A DNA stretch of 64,000 bases, taken from the NCBI GenBank assembly GCA_904419945.1, contig CAJFTM010000001.1, forward strand, positions 89,443 through 153,442, read 5' to 3'. This document shows positions 17,691 through 26,972 of this stretch, one piece after another; the stretch's first letter is position 1; every line of letters begins with the position of its first letter. Source of the stretch: an uncultured Clostridia bacterium. GTDB lineage: Bacteria; Bacillota; Clostridia; Christensenellales; Borkfalkiaceae. Below the pieces are notes generated by a model. That model made no database searches, was not told the DNA's origin, and saw only the letters and a program-made list of their open reading frames with translations. Position numbers and translations under genes: made by a program.

Positions 17691-19496
17691 ATGGATGAAC
17701 TTCGCGAAAAGCTGAAACTGTTGCCGGATCAGCCCGGCGTCTATATCATGCTCGACAAGGACAGGAACGTCATCTATGTCGGCAAGGCCCGCGTCTTGAA
17801 AAACAGGGTGCGGCAATACTTTCATTCCTCCTTAAAGACAGAAAAGGTGGAGGCGATGGTCTCCAATATCGACGATTTCTATTATATCATCACCAAGTCG
17901 GAGATCGATGCCCTTTCCTTAGAAAACAATCTCATAAAAAAGTATAAGCCGAAGTACAATATCCTTTTAAAGGATGACAAGACATATCCGTATATCAAGG
18001 TAACTGTTTCTGAACAATATCCTGCCTTTACCGTATCGCGCAAACTGAAAAAGGGGAGCAAATATTTCGGCCCGTATATGGGCGGCGTGCGCGTCGGCGA
18101 TGTCCTTGAGATCGTGAATATGGCGTTCGGCGTGCGCACATGTTCGACGGCGATCACTGCCAAGCCCAAAAAGCCATGCCTCAATTATCATATCCACCGC
18201 TGCGCTGCACCCTGTGCGCATCTGATCACGCCGGAAGAATATGGCGAGCGCGTGAAGGCGGCGATGCGCTTTTTGGAGAGCGGCGAGGGAGACGTCGAAA
18301 AGCTGTTGCGCGAAAAGATGGCGGCGTATGCCGATGCGGAGGAATTTGAACTCGCGCTCGACTGCCGCAATAAACTGGAGATGCTCTCCAAGATCTCCTT
18401 AAAGCGCATCACGGCATTGCGGCGGGACATCAATGCCGATGTCATCGCGTATGTCAGCAATAAGATGTATTCGGCTGTCAATGTTTTGATCACCCGCCGC
18501 GGTATCATGCAGGGCGCGCGGACTTACGCGGTGGAAAATGCCTCCGATGACGGCGAGGCGCTTACGTCCTTCATTTCGCAGTATTATGCCGGGCGCGAGA
18601 TCCCGGATGAACTCATCGTGCAGGATTTCTGCGAGGCGTCGCTGCTGGAAGAATTTTTTCGGTCGACGTACAGCAAGTGCGTTTCCGTCGTTACGCCGAA
18701 GCAGGGCGTGCGCCGCCGGCTGTTGGAGATGGCGGAAAAAAATGCGGCGGATTATCTCGAAAAATCCATCGATAAGATTCGTCATAAGGAGGACATGACT
18801 GTCAATGCCTGCCGGCGCCTACAGGAGATCCTGGGGCTGTCCCGCTATCCGCGCCGCATGGAATGTTACGATATTTCCAATATCAGCGGCGTCGACAAGG
18901 TCGGATCGATGGTCGTCTTCATCGATGGCGAGGCGGATCGCAGCAGCTACCGGCGCTTTAAGATCCGCACGGTCGAGGGGGCAAACGATTTTGCCAGCTT
19001 GCAGGAAGTCCTGTCCCGCCGCCTTTCCAAGCTCGGCACGGCGGAGGAGGACCGTTTTCCCAAACCGGATCTCATCATCATCGACGGCGGCAAGGGGCAG
19101 CTGTCCGCCGTACAGGAGATCTTTGCGCGCGCCGGTATTTCCGGCATTGATCTCATTTCTCTCGCCAAGCGGGAGGAGGAGATCTTCACGCTGCAATCCA
19201 AGGAGAGCATCCTGCTCGACAAGCGCGATTACTGTTTGCAGATGCTGCAGCGCATCCGCGATGAGGCGCACCGCTTTGCGATCACTTTTTTCCGCAATAT
19301 CCACAGCAAGCGCTCTCTCACTTCGGTTTTGACGGAGATCCCCGGTGTCGGCAAGGTCAAGCGCAGGGCATTGATCGAAAAGTTCGGAACCATCGATCGT
19401 ATCATGCGCGCGGATGTGCGCGAACTGGCGGCGGTGGATGGGATCGGCGACAATCTTGCCGCCTCTATAAAAAAATATTTTGAGGAAGAACTGTAA
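17691..19496 (+). CDS. uvrC: Excinuclease ABC subunit C
   Basis: A 601-residue nucleotide-excision-repair nuclease. The N-terminal GIY-YIG domain is seen in GVYIMLDKDRNVIYVGKA, a UVR/UvrB-binding motif around ADAEEFELALDCRNKLEML, then the RNase H-like C-terminal nuclease (ECYDISNISGVDKVGSMVVF; IDGGKGQLSA) and a tandem HhH (IPGVGKVKRRALIEKFGTIDRI). It cuts both sides of the lesion bound by UvrAB. Cys residues of the FeS-binding stretch (CSTAITAKPKKPCLNYHIHRCAAPC) are present, as in E. coli UvrC. It starts an operon with a HAD phosphatase (TAATG overlap) and hprK. Confidence 0.96.
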   Translation: MDELREKLKLLPDQPGVYIMLDKDRNVIYVGKARVLKNRVRQYFHSSLKTEKVEAMVSNIDDFYYIITKSEIDALSLENNLIKKYKPKYNILLKDDKTYPYIKVTVSEQYPAFTVSRKLKKGSKYFGPYMGGVRVGDVLEIVNMAFGVRTCSTAITAKPKKPCLNYHIHRCAAPCAHLITPEEYGERVKAAMRFLESGEGDVEKLLREKMAAYADAEEFELALDCRNKLEMLSKISLKRITALRRDINADVIAYVSNKMYSAVNVLITRRGIMQGARTYAVENASDDGEALTSFISQYYAGREIPDELIVQDFCEASLLEEFFRSTYSKCVSVVTPKQGVRRRLLEMAEKNAADYLEKSIDKIRHKEDMTVNACRRLQEILGLSRYPRRMECYDISNISGVDKVGSMVVFIDGEADRSSYRRFKIRTVEGANDFASLQEVLSRRLSKLGTAEEDRFPKPDLIIIDGGKGQLSAVQEIFARAGISGIDLISLAKREEEIFTLQSKESILLDKRDYCLQMLQRIRDEAHRFAITFFRNIHSKRSLTSVLTEIPGVGKVKRRALIEKFGTIDRIMRADVRELAAVDGIGDNLAASIKKYFEEEL

Positions 19497-20317
19497 TGTT
19501 GCAATATAAACTGATCGTATCCGATTTCGATGGAACGCTGCGCCGCAGCGAGGGCGGTATTTCGGAAGGAAATATTCGCGCTGTCGGGGATTATGTCGCG
19601 GCTGGCGGTATCTTTGCCCTGTGTACGGGGCGCATGATGTCCTCCATCCTTCCGTATGCGCAAAAACTGCATTTGAGCGGCCTCGTCACCGCTTATCAGG
19701 GCGCCATGATCCGCAATATCGAGAGCGGAGAGATCGTCCGCGACTGCCGCATCGCCTGCTCCGATGCTGTGGAGATCTGCGAATTTTTACAGGGGATGGG
19801 GCGTCATATTCACGTCTATGACGGGGATGATTTTTATGTCAATCGAGATGACGATTTCCGTGCATGGTACGAGAAGGCTTGCGCGGTGCGCGGCATTCTC
19901 ACGCCCGAAAACATAGCGGAAACGGTGCGGGAAAAGCAGATCTCTCCGCATAAGATCATTGTCGTCAGTCCGCCGGAAGAGCGCGAAAAGGTGCTTGCCG
20001 CCGTCGAGGAGAAATTCGGCTCCCGCTTCTATGTTACGACAAGTATGGAATATCTCGTCGAGATTGTCTGCAAGGGATGCGACAAGGGCGGCGCGCTCGA
20101 ATATCTGTGCGGGTATTACCGCATCCCGGTCGAGCAGTCCGTTGCGATCGGAGATAATTACAATGACCTGCCCATGGTGCGCATGGCGGGGCTGGGCGTC
20201 GCCGTGGCGAACGGAGAGGAGGCGCTGCGACGCGAGGCCGATTTCATCACCCGTTCCTGCGATGAGGACGGCGTCGGTTACGTGATCCGCAAATTCGGAT
20301 TGGGGGAGAACATATGA
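19496..20317 (+). CDS. Cof-type HAD-superfamily phosphatase
   Basis: A 273-residue HAD hydrolase of the IIB (Cof) class. Motif I is DFDGTL with nucleophile Asp near residue 11, motif II Thr is in CTGR, motif III Lys is in GCDKGGAL, and motif IV is GDNYNDLPMV. A large cap lies between motifs II and III. Such enzymes dephosphorylate sugar phosphates, flavin or pyridoxal phosphates; the substrate here is not deducible. It overlaps uvrC by one base and hprK by four (ATGA), so it is the middle gene of a tightly coupled operon. Confidence 0.9.
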   Translation: MLQYKLIVSDFDGTLRRSEGGISEGNIRAVGDYVAAGGIFALCTGRMMSSILPYAQKLHLSGLVTAYQGAMIRNIESGEIVRDCRIACSDAVEICEFLQGMGRHIHVYDGDDFYVNRDDDFRAWYEKACAVRGILTPENIAETVREKQISPHKIIVVSPPEEREKVLAAVEEKFGSRFYVTTSMEYLVEIVCKGCDKGGALEYLCGYYRIPVEQSVAIGDNYNDLPMVRMAGLGVAVANGEEALRREADFITRSCDEDGVGYVIRKFGLGENI

Positions 20318-21228
20318 GCGAAACGGAAACTGTATTACTCGATAATTTTTGCGGCAGCCTTGGTTTGGAAATTGTATTTGCCGGCCGTGGCAGAGTGACG
20401 CTCTCTTCTTACAGCGTACAGCGCCCCGGGTTGCAATTTGCCGGGTATTTCAAATATTTCGATTCCTCGCGGATCCTTGTTGTCGGCAATTCCGAATATG
20501 AATATCTGCGCGATCTCGCGCCGGATGTGCGCCGCGAGAGGGTCGACCGCCTGCTCTCTTACCACGACATTCCGTGCATCATATTCTCGCGCGATCTGCC
20601 CGTTCCGCAGGAGATCCTCGAAGCGGTCCGCAAGACGGGATGTCCCGTATTGCGGACGGATAAGGTGACCACGGCGGTCATGAACGATTTATTCTTTTAT
20701 CTGAATAAAAAGCTGGCGCCGTCCATCACGATGCACGGCGTTCTGATGGATATTTCCGGCGTCGGGATTCTGATCACGGGGCACAGCGGCGTGGGCAAGA
20801 GCGAGACGGCGATGGAACTGATCAAGCGCGGACACCGATTGGTCGCGGATGACAGCGTCATCATCAAGCGGGTGGCCGATTCTCTGGTCGGGACTTCGCC
20901 GGAAATGATCCGTTATTTTATGGAACTGCGGGGCATCGGCATCCTCAATATCAAAAATATGTACGGCTCCGGCTCGATCCTCAACGAAAAGGAGATCGAC
21001 CTCGTTATGGAACTGGAAGACTGGGTCGAGGGCAAGGAATACGATCGGCTGGGTGACGGGATTATGTATGAGACCATTCTCGGGCAAAAGGTGATGAAGC
21101 ACATCATTCCCGTCAAACCCGGCCGCAACCTGTCCATCATAATCGAGGTCGCCGCGCGCAACTTCCGCTTGAAGAGTATGGGGTACGATGCGGCGCAGGA
21201 ACTGATCGGCCGCACGATCGGGAGATAA
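20314..21228 (+). CDS. hprK: HPr kinase/phosphorylase
   Basis: A 304-residue bifunctional kinase/phosphorylase. The N-terminal domain is followed by a P-loop GHSGVGKS (about 156-163), the DD motif VADDSVIIK, and the C-terminal signature MELRGIGILNIKNMYG. It phosphorylates HPr on Ser46 in response to glycolytic intermediates and so governs carbon catabolite repression in low-GC Firmicutes. All core residues appear intact. Operon with uvrC and the HAD phosphatase; in many Firmicutes hprK neighbours lgt or uvrABC genes, which fits. A terminator follows. Confidence 0.95.
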   Translation: MSETETVLLDNFCGSLGLEIVFAGRGRVTLSSYSVQRPGLQFAGYFKYFDSSRILVVGNSEYEYLRDLAPDVRRERVDRLLSYHDIPCIIFSRDLPVPQEILEAVRKTGCPVLRTDKVTTAVMNDLFFYLNKKLAPSITMHGVLMDISGVGILITGHSGVGKSETAMELIKRGHRLVADDSVIIKRVADSLVGTSPEMIRYFMELRGIGILNIKNMYGSGSILNEKEIDLVMELEDWVEGKEYDRLGDGIMYETILGQKVMKHIIPVKPGRNLSIIIEVAARNFRLKSMGYDAAQELIGRTIGR

Positions 21229-21253
21229 CAGCAGCATAGAGTAAATAATCCTT

Positions 21254-21280
21254 TCCGTCCGCGTTGCGGGCGGATTTTTT
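21254..21280 (+). terminator. Terminator of the uvrC-hprK operon
   Basis: TCCGTCCGC (21254-21262) pairs with GCGGGCGGA (21266-21274) with one G-T pair; six T follow. Confidence 0.85.
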
Positions 21281-21314
21281 ATGCAAATAATTCGGTATTA
21301 TATCATTAAAATAC

Positions 21315-21343
21315 TTTACTAATTTAGCGCAATAAAGTATAAT
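21315..21343 (+). promoter_or_regulatory. Promoter of the amino-acid transporter operon
   Basis: TTTACT (21315-21320), 17-bp spacer, TATAAT (21338-21343). A second TTGACA...TATAAT pair at 21391-21420 ends against the start codon and overlaps the ribosome binding site, so it is less likely to be used. Confidence 0.6.
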
Positions 21344-21421
21344 AGAGCGGTCGGTACGAGAGTACGGACAGAACGAGAGTGGCGCCGCGCTTGACACGGC
21401 GCAAAAAGGAGTGTTATAATT

Positions 21422-22180
21422 ATGAAAAAGTTATTGGCTTTTGTCTGCTCGCTTGCTCTGCTTGTGACGGGCGTCGTGGCGTTTGCGGGCTGCAGCGGAA
21501 ATGCGCTAAAGATCGGCGTCACCAATTATCCGCCTATGGATTACCGGGATGAATCGGGCAAGTGGGTCGGCTTTGATGCAGAGTTGGCAGAAAAGGCGTT
21601 CGGTGAACTGGGCTATGATGTCGAGTTTGTCGAAATTGTTTGGGAAACGAAAGTCATGTCCTTGGAATCGCGTGAGGTCGATGTGATCTGGAACGGTATG
21701 ACGGTGACGGACGACCTGAGGGCGAGCATCCTTCTTTCTGAGCCTTACATGGTCAATCAGCAGGTGCTCGTGATCCGCACAGCGGATGCGGATAAGTACA
21801 CTTCGCAGGAAGATCTCGCGCAGGCGGATACGATTGCCTTTGAAGGAGGTTCTGCGGCAGATACCATCCTCAGCGAAATGGATAGCCTGACGGACGATCA
21901 ATTGTTGTCTATGGAAAAACAGGCGGATACTTTCCTCGAAGTCAAGAGCGGCGCATCCGACGTGGCAGTCGTCGACATCGCACTCGCTAAGGAAATGACA
22001 GGGAAGGGAGACTATACCGACCTGACCTATGTCGATATCGGGTTCGCCAGCGAAGATTTTGCGGTCGGCTTCCGCAAGGAAGATACGCAGCTGTGCGAGC
22101 AGATCAACGAGATCCTCGCAAAGTATAAAGAGGACGGGACCATCGAGGCCTTGGCTGAAAAGTACGGCGTATCGGTGTAA
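21422..22180 (+). CDS. Polar amino-acid ABC transporter, substrate-binding lipoprotein
   Basis: A 252-residue solute-binding protein of family 3. A signal peptide with lipobox AGC (Cys24) anchors it outside the membrane; the mature part begins LKIGVTNYPPMDYRDESGKWVGFDAELAE, characteristic of amino-acid binders, with a typical ligand-contact segment around DVIWNGMTVTDDLRASILLSEPY. It probably delivers a polar or charged amino acid to the permease encoded next. It begins a four-gene operon with permease, ATPase and a YerC-like regulator. The specific ligand is not determinable. Confidence 0.93.
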   Translation: MKKLLAFVCSLALLVTGVVAFAGCSGNALKIGVTNYPPMDYRDESGKWVGFDAELAEKAFGELGYDVEFVEIVWETKVMSLESREVDVIWNGMTVTDDLRASILLSEPYMVNQQVLVIRTADADKYTSQEDLAQADTIAFEGGSAADTILSEMDSLTDDQLLSMEKQADTFLEVKSGASDVAVVDIALAKEMTGKGDYTDLTYVDIGFASEDFAVGFRKEDTQLCEQINEILAKYKEDGTIEALAEKYGVSV

Positions 22181-22189
22181 CGAGCGGTT

Positions 22190-22837
22190 ATGGAACAGTT
22201 TTGGCAGATCTCTCTCGATCTCTTGCGCGGATTCGGAGTCACTTGTCAGATTTTTGCGGCGACGCTCGTCTTTGCTCTTCCGCTCGGGCTGGTGCTCGCC
22301 TTCGGGTCGATGTCGCGTTTTCGCCCGCTGAAATATGTCGTAAAGGTTTTTGTATGGATCATCCGCGGGACGCCGCTCATGCTGCAAATCCTGGTCATTT
22401 ATTATGGCCCGGCACTGCTGTTTGGTTGGGGCTTTTTGGAGCGGATCGTCGCGGTGATCGTGGCATTTGTCATCAATTATGCCTGCTACTTTTCCGAAAT
22501 TTACCGCGGCGGCATCGAGAGTATTTCCAAGGGGCAGTACGAGGCGGGCCAGGTGCTCGGAATGACCCGCACGCAGATTTTTTTCCGCGTCGTCCTGTTG
22601 CAGGTCATCAAGCGCATTGTGCCGCCCATGTCCAACGAAGTGATCACCCTCGTCAAGGATACGTCGCTTGCACGCATCATCGTCGTCGAAGAGATCTTAA
22701 AGATCGCTTATGACTATACGATCACGGGTTTGATCTGGCCGCTCTTTTATACGGCCGTCTATTACCTCATCTTTGTCGGCATCCTGACGCTCCTGTTCGG
22801 CTTTATTGAAAAAAAGCTCAACTATTTTAAGGTGTGA
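22190..22837 (+). CDS. Polar amino-acid ABC transporter permease
   Basis: A 215-residue HisM/GlnP-type permease with about five membrane segments. The EAA loop that meets the ATPase is ISKGQYEAGQVLGMTRTQIFFRVVLLQVIKRIVPPMSNEVI. One permease suggests a homodimeric channel. It begins 9 bases after the binding-protein gene and ends 3 bases before the ATPase gene. Confidence 0.93.
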   Translation: MEQFWQISLDLLRGFGVTCQIFAATLVFALPLGLVLAFGSMSRFRPLKYVVKVFVWIIRGTPLMLQILVIYYGPALLFGWGFLERIVAVIVAFVINYACYFSEIYRGGIESISKGQYEAGQVLGMTRTQIFFRVVLLQVIKRIVPPMSNEVITLVKDTSLARIIVVEEILKIAYDYTITGLIWPLFYTAVYYLIFVGILTLLFGFIEKKLNYFKV

Positions 22838-22840
22838 TTT

Positions 22841-23719
22841 ATGGCTTTTCTCGAAGTGAATAACTATCGCAAGCGCTTTGGCGACAATGAGGTGCTCAAA
22901 GGCATATCCTTTTCTCTGGAAAAAGGGGAAGTCCTCGCCATTATCGGTTCCTCGGGCGGCGGCAAGACGACGCTCTTGCGTTGCCTGAACTTTTTGGAAA
23001 CGCCGGACGAGGGCTCGCTCACGCTGGATGGAGAATTGTTGTTCGATGCAGAGCAGGGACGCCGCTATTCTGACGCGCAGATCCGCGAAAAGCGGCTGCA
23101 CTTCGGTCTGGTGTTCCAGCAGTTCAATCTCTTTCCGCAGTATACCGTATTTAAAAACATCACGCTCGCGCAGACGCTGCTCGCGCGGCAGGAGTGCTCG
23201 CGCCGAAAGAAGGAATTTCGGGCGGCCTTGCGCAAATCGCCGCGTCCGGAGCGCGCAGCAATGAAGGAGGATTTCGCTTCTTCGCTCGCGTCTCTCCGGG
23301 CCGACCGCAAGGCGGGGATCGAGCGGCGCACGGAGGAGCTCTTGGCCCGCGTCGGTCTGACGGAAAAGCGGAACGCTTACCCGTACGAACTTTCCGGCGG
23401 GCAGCAGCAGCGCGTGGCGATCGCGCGCGCTCTCGCGCTGCAGCCGGATATCCTCTGTTTTGACGAGCCGACCAGCGCACTCGATCCGGAGTTGACGGGC
23501 GAGGTGCTCAAGGTCATCAAGGGGCTGAAATCTTCCGACAGCACCATGATCGTCGTCACGCACGAGATGGGGTTTGCGCGCAGCGTCGCCGACCGTGTCC
23601 TGTTCATCGCCGATGGCGTCATAGAAGAGCAGGGCACGCCCGCAGAGGTATTTGATTCGCCGAAGAGTGAAAAGACGCGCGCCTTTTTACAAAAGTCATT
23701 GGAGGATATCTTTGTATGA
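22841..23719 (+). CDS. Polar amino-acid ABC transporter ATPase with an inserted helical segment
   Basis: A 292-residue GlnQ-type ATPase. Walker A GSSGGGKTT, Q-loop VFQQFNLFPQ, signature LSGGQQQRVAIARAL and Walker B ILCFDEPTSALDPE are intact. It is about 50 residues longer than the usual 240: between the Q-loop region and ELLARVGL lies a basic, charged insert (about residues 108-160, rich in Arg, Lys, Glu). The insert is in the helical subdomain that couples to the permease. It overlaps the next gene by four bases (ATGA). Whether the insert is regulatory or clade-typical cannot be told from one sequence. Confidence 0.93.
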   Translation: MAFLEVNNYRKRFGDNEVLKGISFSLEKGEVLAIIGSSGGGKTTLLRCLNFLETPDEGSLTLDGELLFDAEQGRRYSDAQIREKRLHFGLVFQQFNLFPQYTVFKNITLAQTLLARQECSRRKKEFRAALRKSPRPERAAMKEDFASSLASLRADRKAGIERRTEELLARVGLTEKRNAYPYELSGGQQQRVAIARALALQPDILCFDEPTSALDPELTGEVLKVIKGLKSSDSTMIVVTHEMGFARSVADRVLFIADGVIEEQGTPAEVFDSPKSEKTRAFLQKSLEDIFV

Positions 23720-23991
23720 AAGAGAGTGCACAAATGCAGGAGCTCTTATATCGTACCATTTTGAATTGCAAGACGAGCGAGGATATTGCCGCGCTCCTGT
23801 CGGATTTGTGCACCTATCAGGAGATTGAGCAGATGGCGCAGCGCGCCGCCGCGGCTAAGTTGCTGCGGGACGGCAAGACATATGCCGAGATCATCGAGGA
23901 GACGGGCATCTCTTCGGCGACGCTCTCGCGCGTCTCGCGCGAGCTGCACCGCGGCCATGGCGGGTATGCGCGATTTCTGCCGGAAAATTGA
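23716..23991 (+). CDS. YerC/YecD-family TrpR-like DNA-binding protein
   Basis: A 91-residue helical protein of the TrpR-related YerC/YecD family. The helix-turn-helix is DGKTYAEIIEETGISSATLSRVSREL. It is translationally coupled to the amino-acid transporter ATPase gene, which suggests it regulates this operon, possibly in response to the transported amino acid. No operator was identified. The family's ligand is not established. Confidence 0.88.
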   Translation: MKESAQMQELLYRTILNCKTSEDIAALLSDLCTYQEIEQMAQRAAAAKLLRDGKTYAEIIEETGISSATLSRVSRELHRGHGGYARFLPEN

Positions 23992-24005
23992 CATAGATTG
24001 CATCC

Positions 24006-24031
24006 AAAAAGGCGGGGATTCCCGCCTTTTT
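24006..24031 (+). terminator. Terminator of the amino-acid transporter operon
   Basis: GGCGGG (24011-24016) pairs with CCCGCC (24021-24026); flanking A5 and T5 extend the stem. Confidence 0.9.
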
Positions 24032-24282
24032 ATATTTACGGCAGAGATGAAATACAGGGATCATCTTGTTCGTCTGCATGCGTTTGTGATCAGATTATTT
24101 TGCGGCAGGGAAGGTGTAAGCTCGAAATTTCTAAATAATTTTAACGCGGCAGAGTTTGGAGCCGTCCGCAGAAGGAGTTTTTGAAATGGGCGGTTTGTGG
24201 AGAAACGTGGATCGGTAAATTCGGCTGTTTGGGGACGATTGGGCCAAAAATGCAAGAACGTTATAGGTTTTGTGGAAAACCC

Positions 24283-24312
24283 TTGACTTTTCCGGAGGGA
24301 GGGGGATATAAT
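24283..24312 (+). promoter_or_regulatory. Promoter of the collagen-like surface protein
   Basis: TTGACT (24283-24288), 18-bp spacer, TATAAT (24307-24312). The ~250 bases upstream, back to the transporter terminator, hold no recognisable gene. Confidence 0.7.
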
Positions 24313-24326
24313 TAAGATATCTTAAT
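24311..24326 (+). promoter_or_regulatory. Palindromic operator at the surface protein promoter
   Basis: ATTAAGATATCTTAAT, a perfect 16-bp palindrome that overlaps the -10 box and expected transcription start. Its position and size fit a dimeric repressor (for example MarR or similar), but no regulator gene is adjacent. Confidence 0.55.
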
Positions 24327-24342
24327 ATGGAGGAGGAAAAGC

Positions 24343-26931
24343 ATGAAGAAGCTTTTGGCAACACTGGCTGCGGTCGGGCTGTCTGCGGTGCTCATGGTTT
24401 CCCTCGCGGCGTGCGGCAATGGTTTGTCCGCTTATGAGATCGCGGTGGAACACGGGTTTCAGGGCACGGAAGAAGAGTGGCTGGAATCCTTGCGCGGTGA
24501 AGACGGGACCGACGGCACGGATGGCGCAGACGGGCAAAATGGTCAGACGCCGACCATTGAGATCAGCGAAGACGGATATTGGGTGATCAATGGAATCAAG
24601 ACAGAGATCAAGGCGGAAGGCGAGCAAGGCCCGCAGGGTGAGCAAGGCGAGCAGGGCCCGCAGGGTGAGCAAGGCGAGCAGGGCCCGCAGGGCGAGCAAG
24701 GCGAGCAGGGCCCGCAGGGTGAGCAAGGCGAGCAGGGCCCGCAGGGTGAGCAAGGCGAGCAGGGCCCGCAGGGCGAGCAAGGGGGCCCGCAGGGCGAGCA
24801 AGGCGAGCAGGGCCCGCAGGGTGAGCAAGGCGAGCAGGGCCCGCAGGGTGAGCAAGGCGAACAGGGCCCGCAGGGCGAGCAAGGCGAGCAAGGCGAGCAG
24901 GGCCCGCAGGGGCCGGCTGGTCCGGCAGGAAGTGACGGCGAGGATGGTCAGCGCGGATCCAAGTGGTTCTACGGAGCCAATGTGCCCACCGGCAATACCG
25001 ATATCGGCGAGGAAGTGCTGGAAGGCGATATGTATTTCTGCACCGCTAACAATTCGATATGGTATTACGAGAACGGTGCATGGACTGCGATCGCGACTCT
25101 CGGCGGCGGCAGTATAACGGAAGTGGAAGATCCTACGAGCTTTGCCGAAATGGTTGCACAAGCGGGCGAAAACGGCATCGTTACGCTCGGCGCCGGTACA
25201 TACGATTTTACGGGCGTTACGCTTCCGGCAGGCATCAGCATCGTCGGCAACGGTGAGAGTGTCGCGATGATCCCTGCTGGATACGGAATTACGGCTGATA
25301 ATGTAACGCTTGCCAATCTCAACATTTCCGAAACAGGGACAGCGGTAGCCGGCTATATTCTCACAGTATCGGGGCAAAACCTCACCGTTTCTGACTGTGC
25401 GATCGCAGAAGGATTCACCATTGCTGCAAGCGTTGCAACGAAGGTGACGTTCAGCGGCTGCACTTATGCGGGTGCGGACCTTGACGTATACGGTCTCCAG
25501 ACGATGACGGGAGAAACGGCCGATGAAGCGACTCTCGCCAGCGAGTGGGTGATCGACGGCACTTCGTACAATGTCGGTTACACGTATATCGGCACGGCCG
25601 AGCAGTTGGTCGCGTTTGCTACTGCGGTGAATGCCGCCGAAGGCACAGAGTATCGCAATCAGACAATCGTTCTGCTGAATGATATCGACCTCGCAGGCGT
25701 CGCATGGACGCCGATCAGCGGTTGGGGCGGGAGGCTCAACGGCACCGTTATCGACGGCAACGGATATGCCATCCGCAACCTGACGCTGGAAGGCGACGGA
25801 AGTACGCGCTTAGGTTTCATCGGCAGCAATGCCTCCAATATCACGATCAAAGATCTCACGTTTGACGGTGCCAGCTTGACAAACACCGGTTCATTTGCCG
25901 GCGTCGTCATCGGCTATCAGTACGGCGACGTCACGCTCGACAATGTCGACGTCACCAACGCCGTGGTCACGGGCAGGCCCCGCGAAGAGGCACTGGACAT
26001 CCGCATCGGCGGGCTTGTAGGGTTCTCTATCCTCAACGACGGCGCGAGATTGCACCTCGTCGATTGTGATGTGTCGAACAGCGAATTTTATGGATATCAC
26101 AATGTGGGCGGGTTAGTCGGTTCTTTGTATAACTGCTGGAACTACCTGGATCGATGGACGATCAATGATTGTTCCGTGACCGGCTGCACCTTCACGATCG
26201 ACGGCATTGCCGAAAACTATGTAAATGCGTACGCGGTCGACTCGGAGTATTCCAGAACGTTTGACGAGGTGACGGCCGCCTTCGAGGGCAACGATACAAA
26301 CGTATCCGGCAACACCCAAAGCGGCAACACCTTTGTCTACAGCGAAGTTCTGCTCAGAGTGGATACGGATGTCTATGAAGTGCGCGGTCTTGCCGGCCTT
26401 GAAAAGCTGCGCGACAACGTGAACGGCGGCAATGCGCATGAAGGCTGCACCATCCTTCTCGCCGCCGATATTGACATGGCAAATGTCGCGTGGACGCCGA
26501 TCGGCACGCAGGAACATCCCTTCGGCGGCTCATTCGACGGGCAGGGACATACGATCTCCAACCTTGCGGTCGCCGTCGAGGGCAACAATGCCGGCCTGTT
26601 CGGGCGTACGACCGGCACGAATGAGATCAAAAACTTCACGCTGGATACCGTCTCCGTGAGCGGCGTCGAGAGCGTGGGTGCCGTCGTCGGTGAACTTTCC
26701 GTGAACGGTGTCGTCAGCGGCGTGACCGTTCAAAATGCGACGATCACGGCCAGTCACTGGGCGGGCGGCATCGTCGGCTATACGTACGGCAATATCAGCG
26801 GCTGCACGGTCGACGGCCTTACGATCACTTTGACGCCCAATGAAGTCAGCGATGGCGATATGACAACGGCGACAAGGCGGGCGGCATCGTCGGCTATCTT
26901 GCCAACGGTGACGCGACGGATAACACCGTAA
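24343..26931 (+). CDS. Collagen-like, GLUG-repeat surface lipoprotein, N-terminal part (frameshifted)
   Basis: 862 residues as read. Signal peptide with lipobox LAAC (Cys24); a short [22 protein letters not shown] motif that typically precedes collagen-like tracts; Gly-Xaa-Yaa repeats (about residues 59-66 and 93-200, mostly GEQGPQ); a [10 protein letters not shown] segment; then a beta-helix with pectin-lyase-like and GLUG-like units ([27 protein letters not shown]). The last ~20 residues read are out of frame: around 26855-26862 one base appears to be missing, and the true frame continues as [23 protein letters not shown] into the frame used by the next entry. Probably a surface adhesin-like protein. 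RBS is GGAGGAGG. Confidence 0.85.
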   Translation: MKKLLATLAAVGLSAVLMVSLAACGNGLSAYEIAVEHGFQGTEEEWLESLRGEDGTDGTDGADGQNGQTPTIEISEDGYWVINGIKTEIKAEGEQGPQGEQGEQGPQGEQGEQGPQGEQGEQGPQGEQGEQGPQGEQGEQGPQGEQGGPQGEQGEQGPQGEQGEQGPQGEQGEQGPQGEQGEQGEQGPQGPAGPAGSDGEDGQRGSKWFYGANVPTGNTDIGEEVLEGDMYFCTANNSIWYYENGAWTAIATLGGGSITEVEDPTSFAEMVAQAGENGIVTLGAGTYDFTGVTLPAGISIVGNGESVAMIPAGYGITADNVTLANLNISETGTAVAGYILTVSGQNLTVSDCAIAEGFTIAASVATKVTFSGCTYAGADLDVYGLQTMTGETADEATLASEWVIDGTSYNVGYTYIGTAEQLVAFATAVNAAEGTEYRNQTIVLLNDIDLAGVAWTPISGWGGRLNGTVIDGNGYAIRNLTLEGDGSTRLGFIGSNASNITIKDLTFDGASLTNTGSFAGVVIGYQYGDVTLDNVDVTNAVVTGRPREEALDIRIGGLVGFSILNDGARLHLVDCDVSNSEFYGYHNVGGLVGSLYNCWNYLDRWTINDCSVTGCTFTIDGIAENYVNAYAVDSEYSRTFDEVTAAFEGNDTNVSGNTQSGNTFVYSEVLLRVDTDVYEVRGLAGLEKLRDNVNGGNAHEGCTILLAADIDMANVAWTPIGTQEHPFGGSFDGQGHTISNLAVAVEGNNAGLFGRTTGTNEIKNFTLDTVSVSGVESVGAVVGELSVNGVVSGVTVQNATITASHWAGGIVGYTYGNISGCTVDGLTITLTPNEVSDGDMTTATRRAASSAILPTVTRRITP
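24619..24909 (+). repeat. Collagen-like 27-bp tandem repeat
   Basis: About ten near-identical copies of a 27-bp unit coding GEQGPQGEQ, with one irregular unit at about 24781 (GGPQ). The near identity of the DNA indicates recent expansion by slippage or recombination. Confidence 0.9.
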
Positions 26932-26972
26932 AGAACGCGACCATCTCCGCTTTCCGCGATCTCGGCGGCATC

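Noticed and set aside
21391-21420. TTGACA...TATAAT pair directly before the amino-acid binding protein start
   Set aside because: It would start transcription at or after the start codon; the upstream promoter at 21315-21343 is better placed.
24619-24909. CRISPR-like regular repeat
   Set aside because: Units are contiguous, in frame and code for Gly-Xaa-Yaa; there are no spacers.
24322-25377. 351-codon minus-strand frame rich in [11 protein letters not shown]
   Set aside because: The Leu/Ala repeat is the complement of the collagen-like GEQGPQ repeat.
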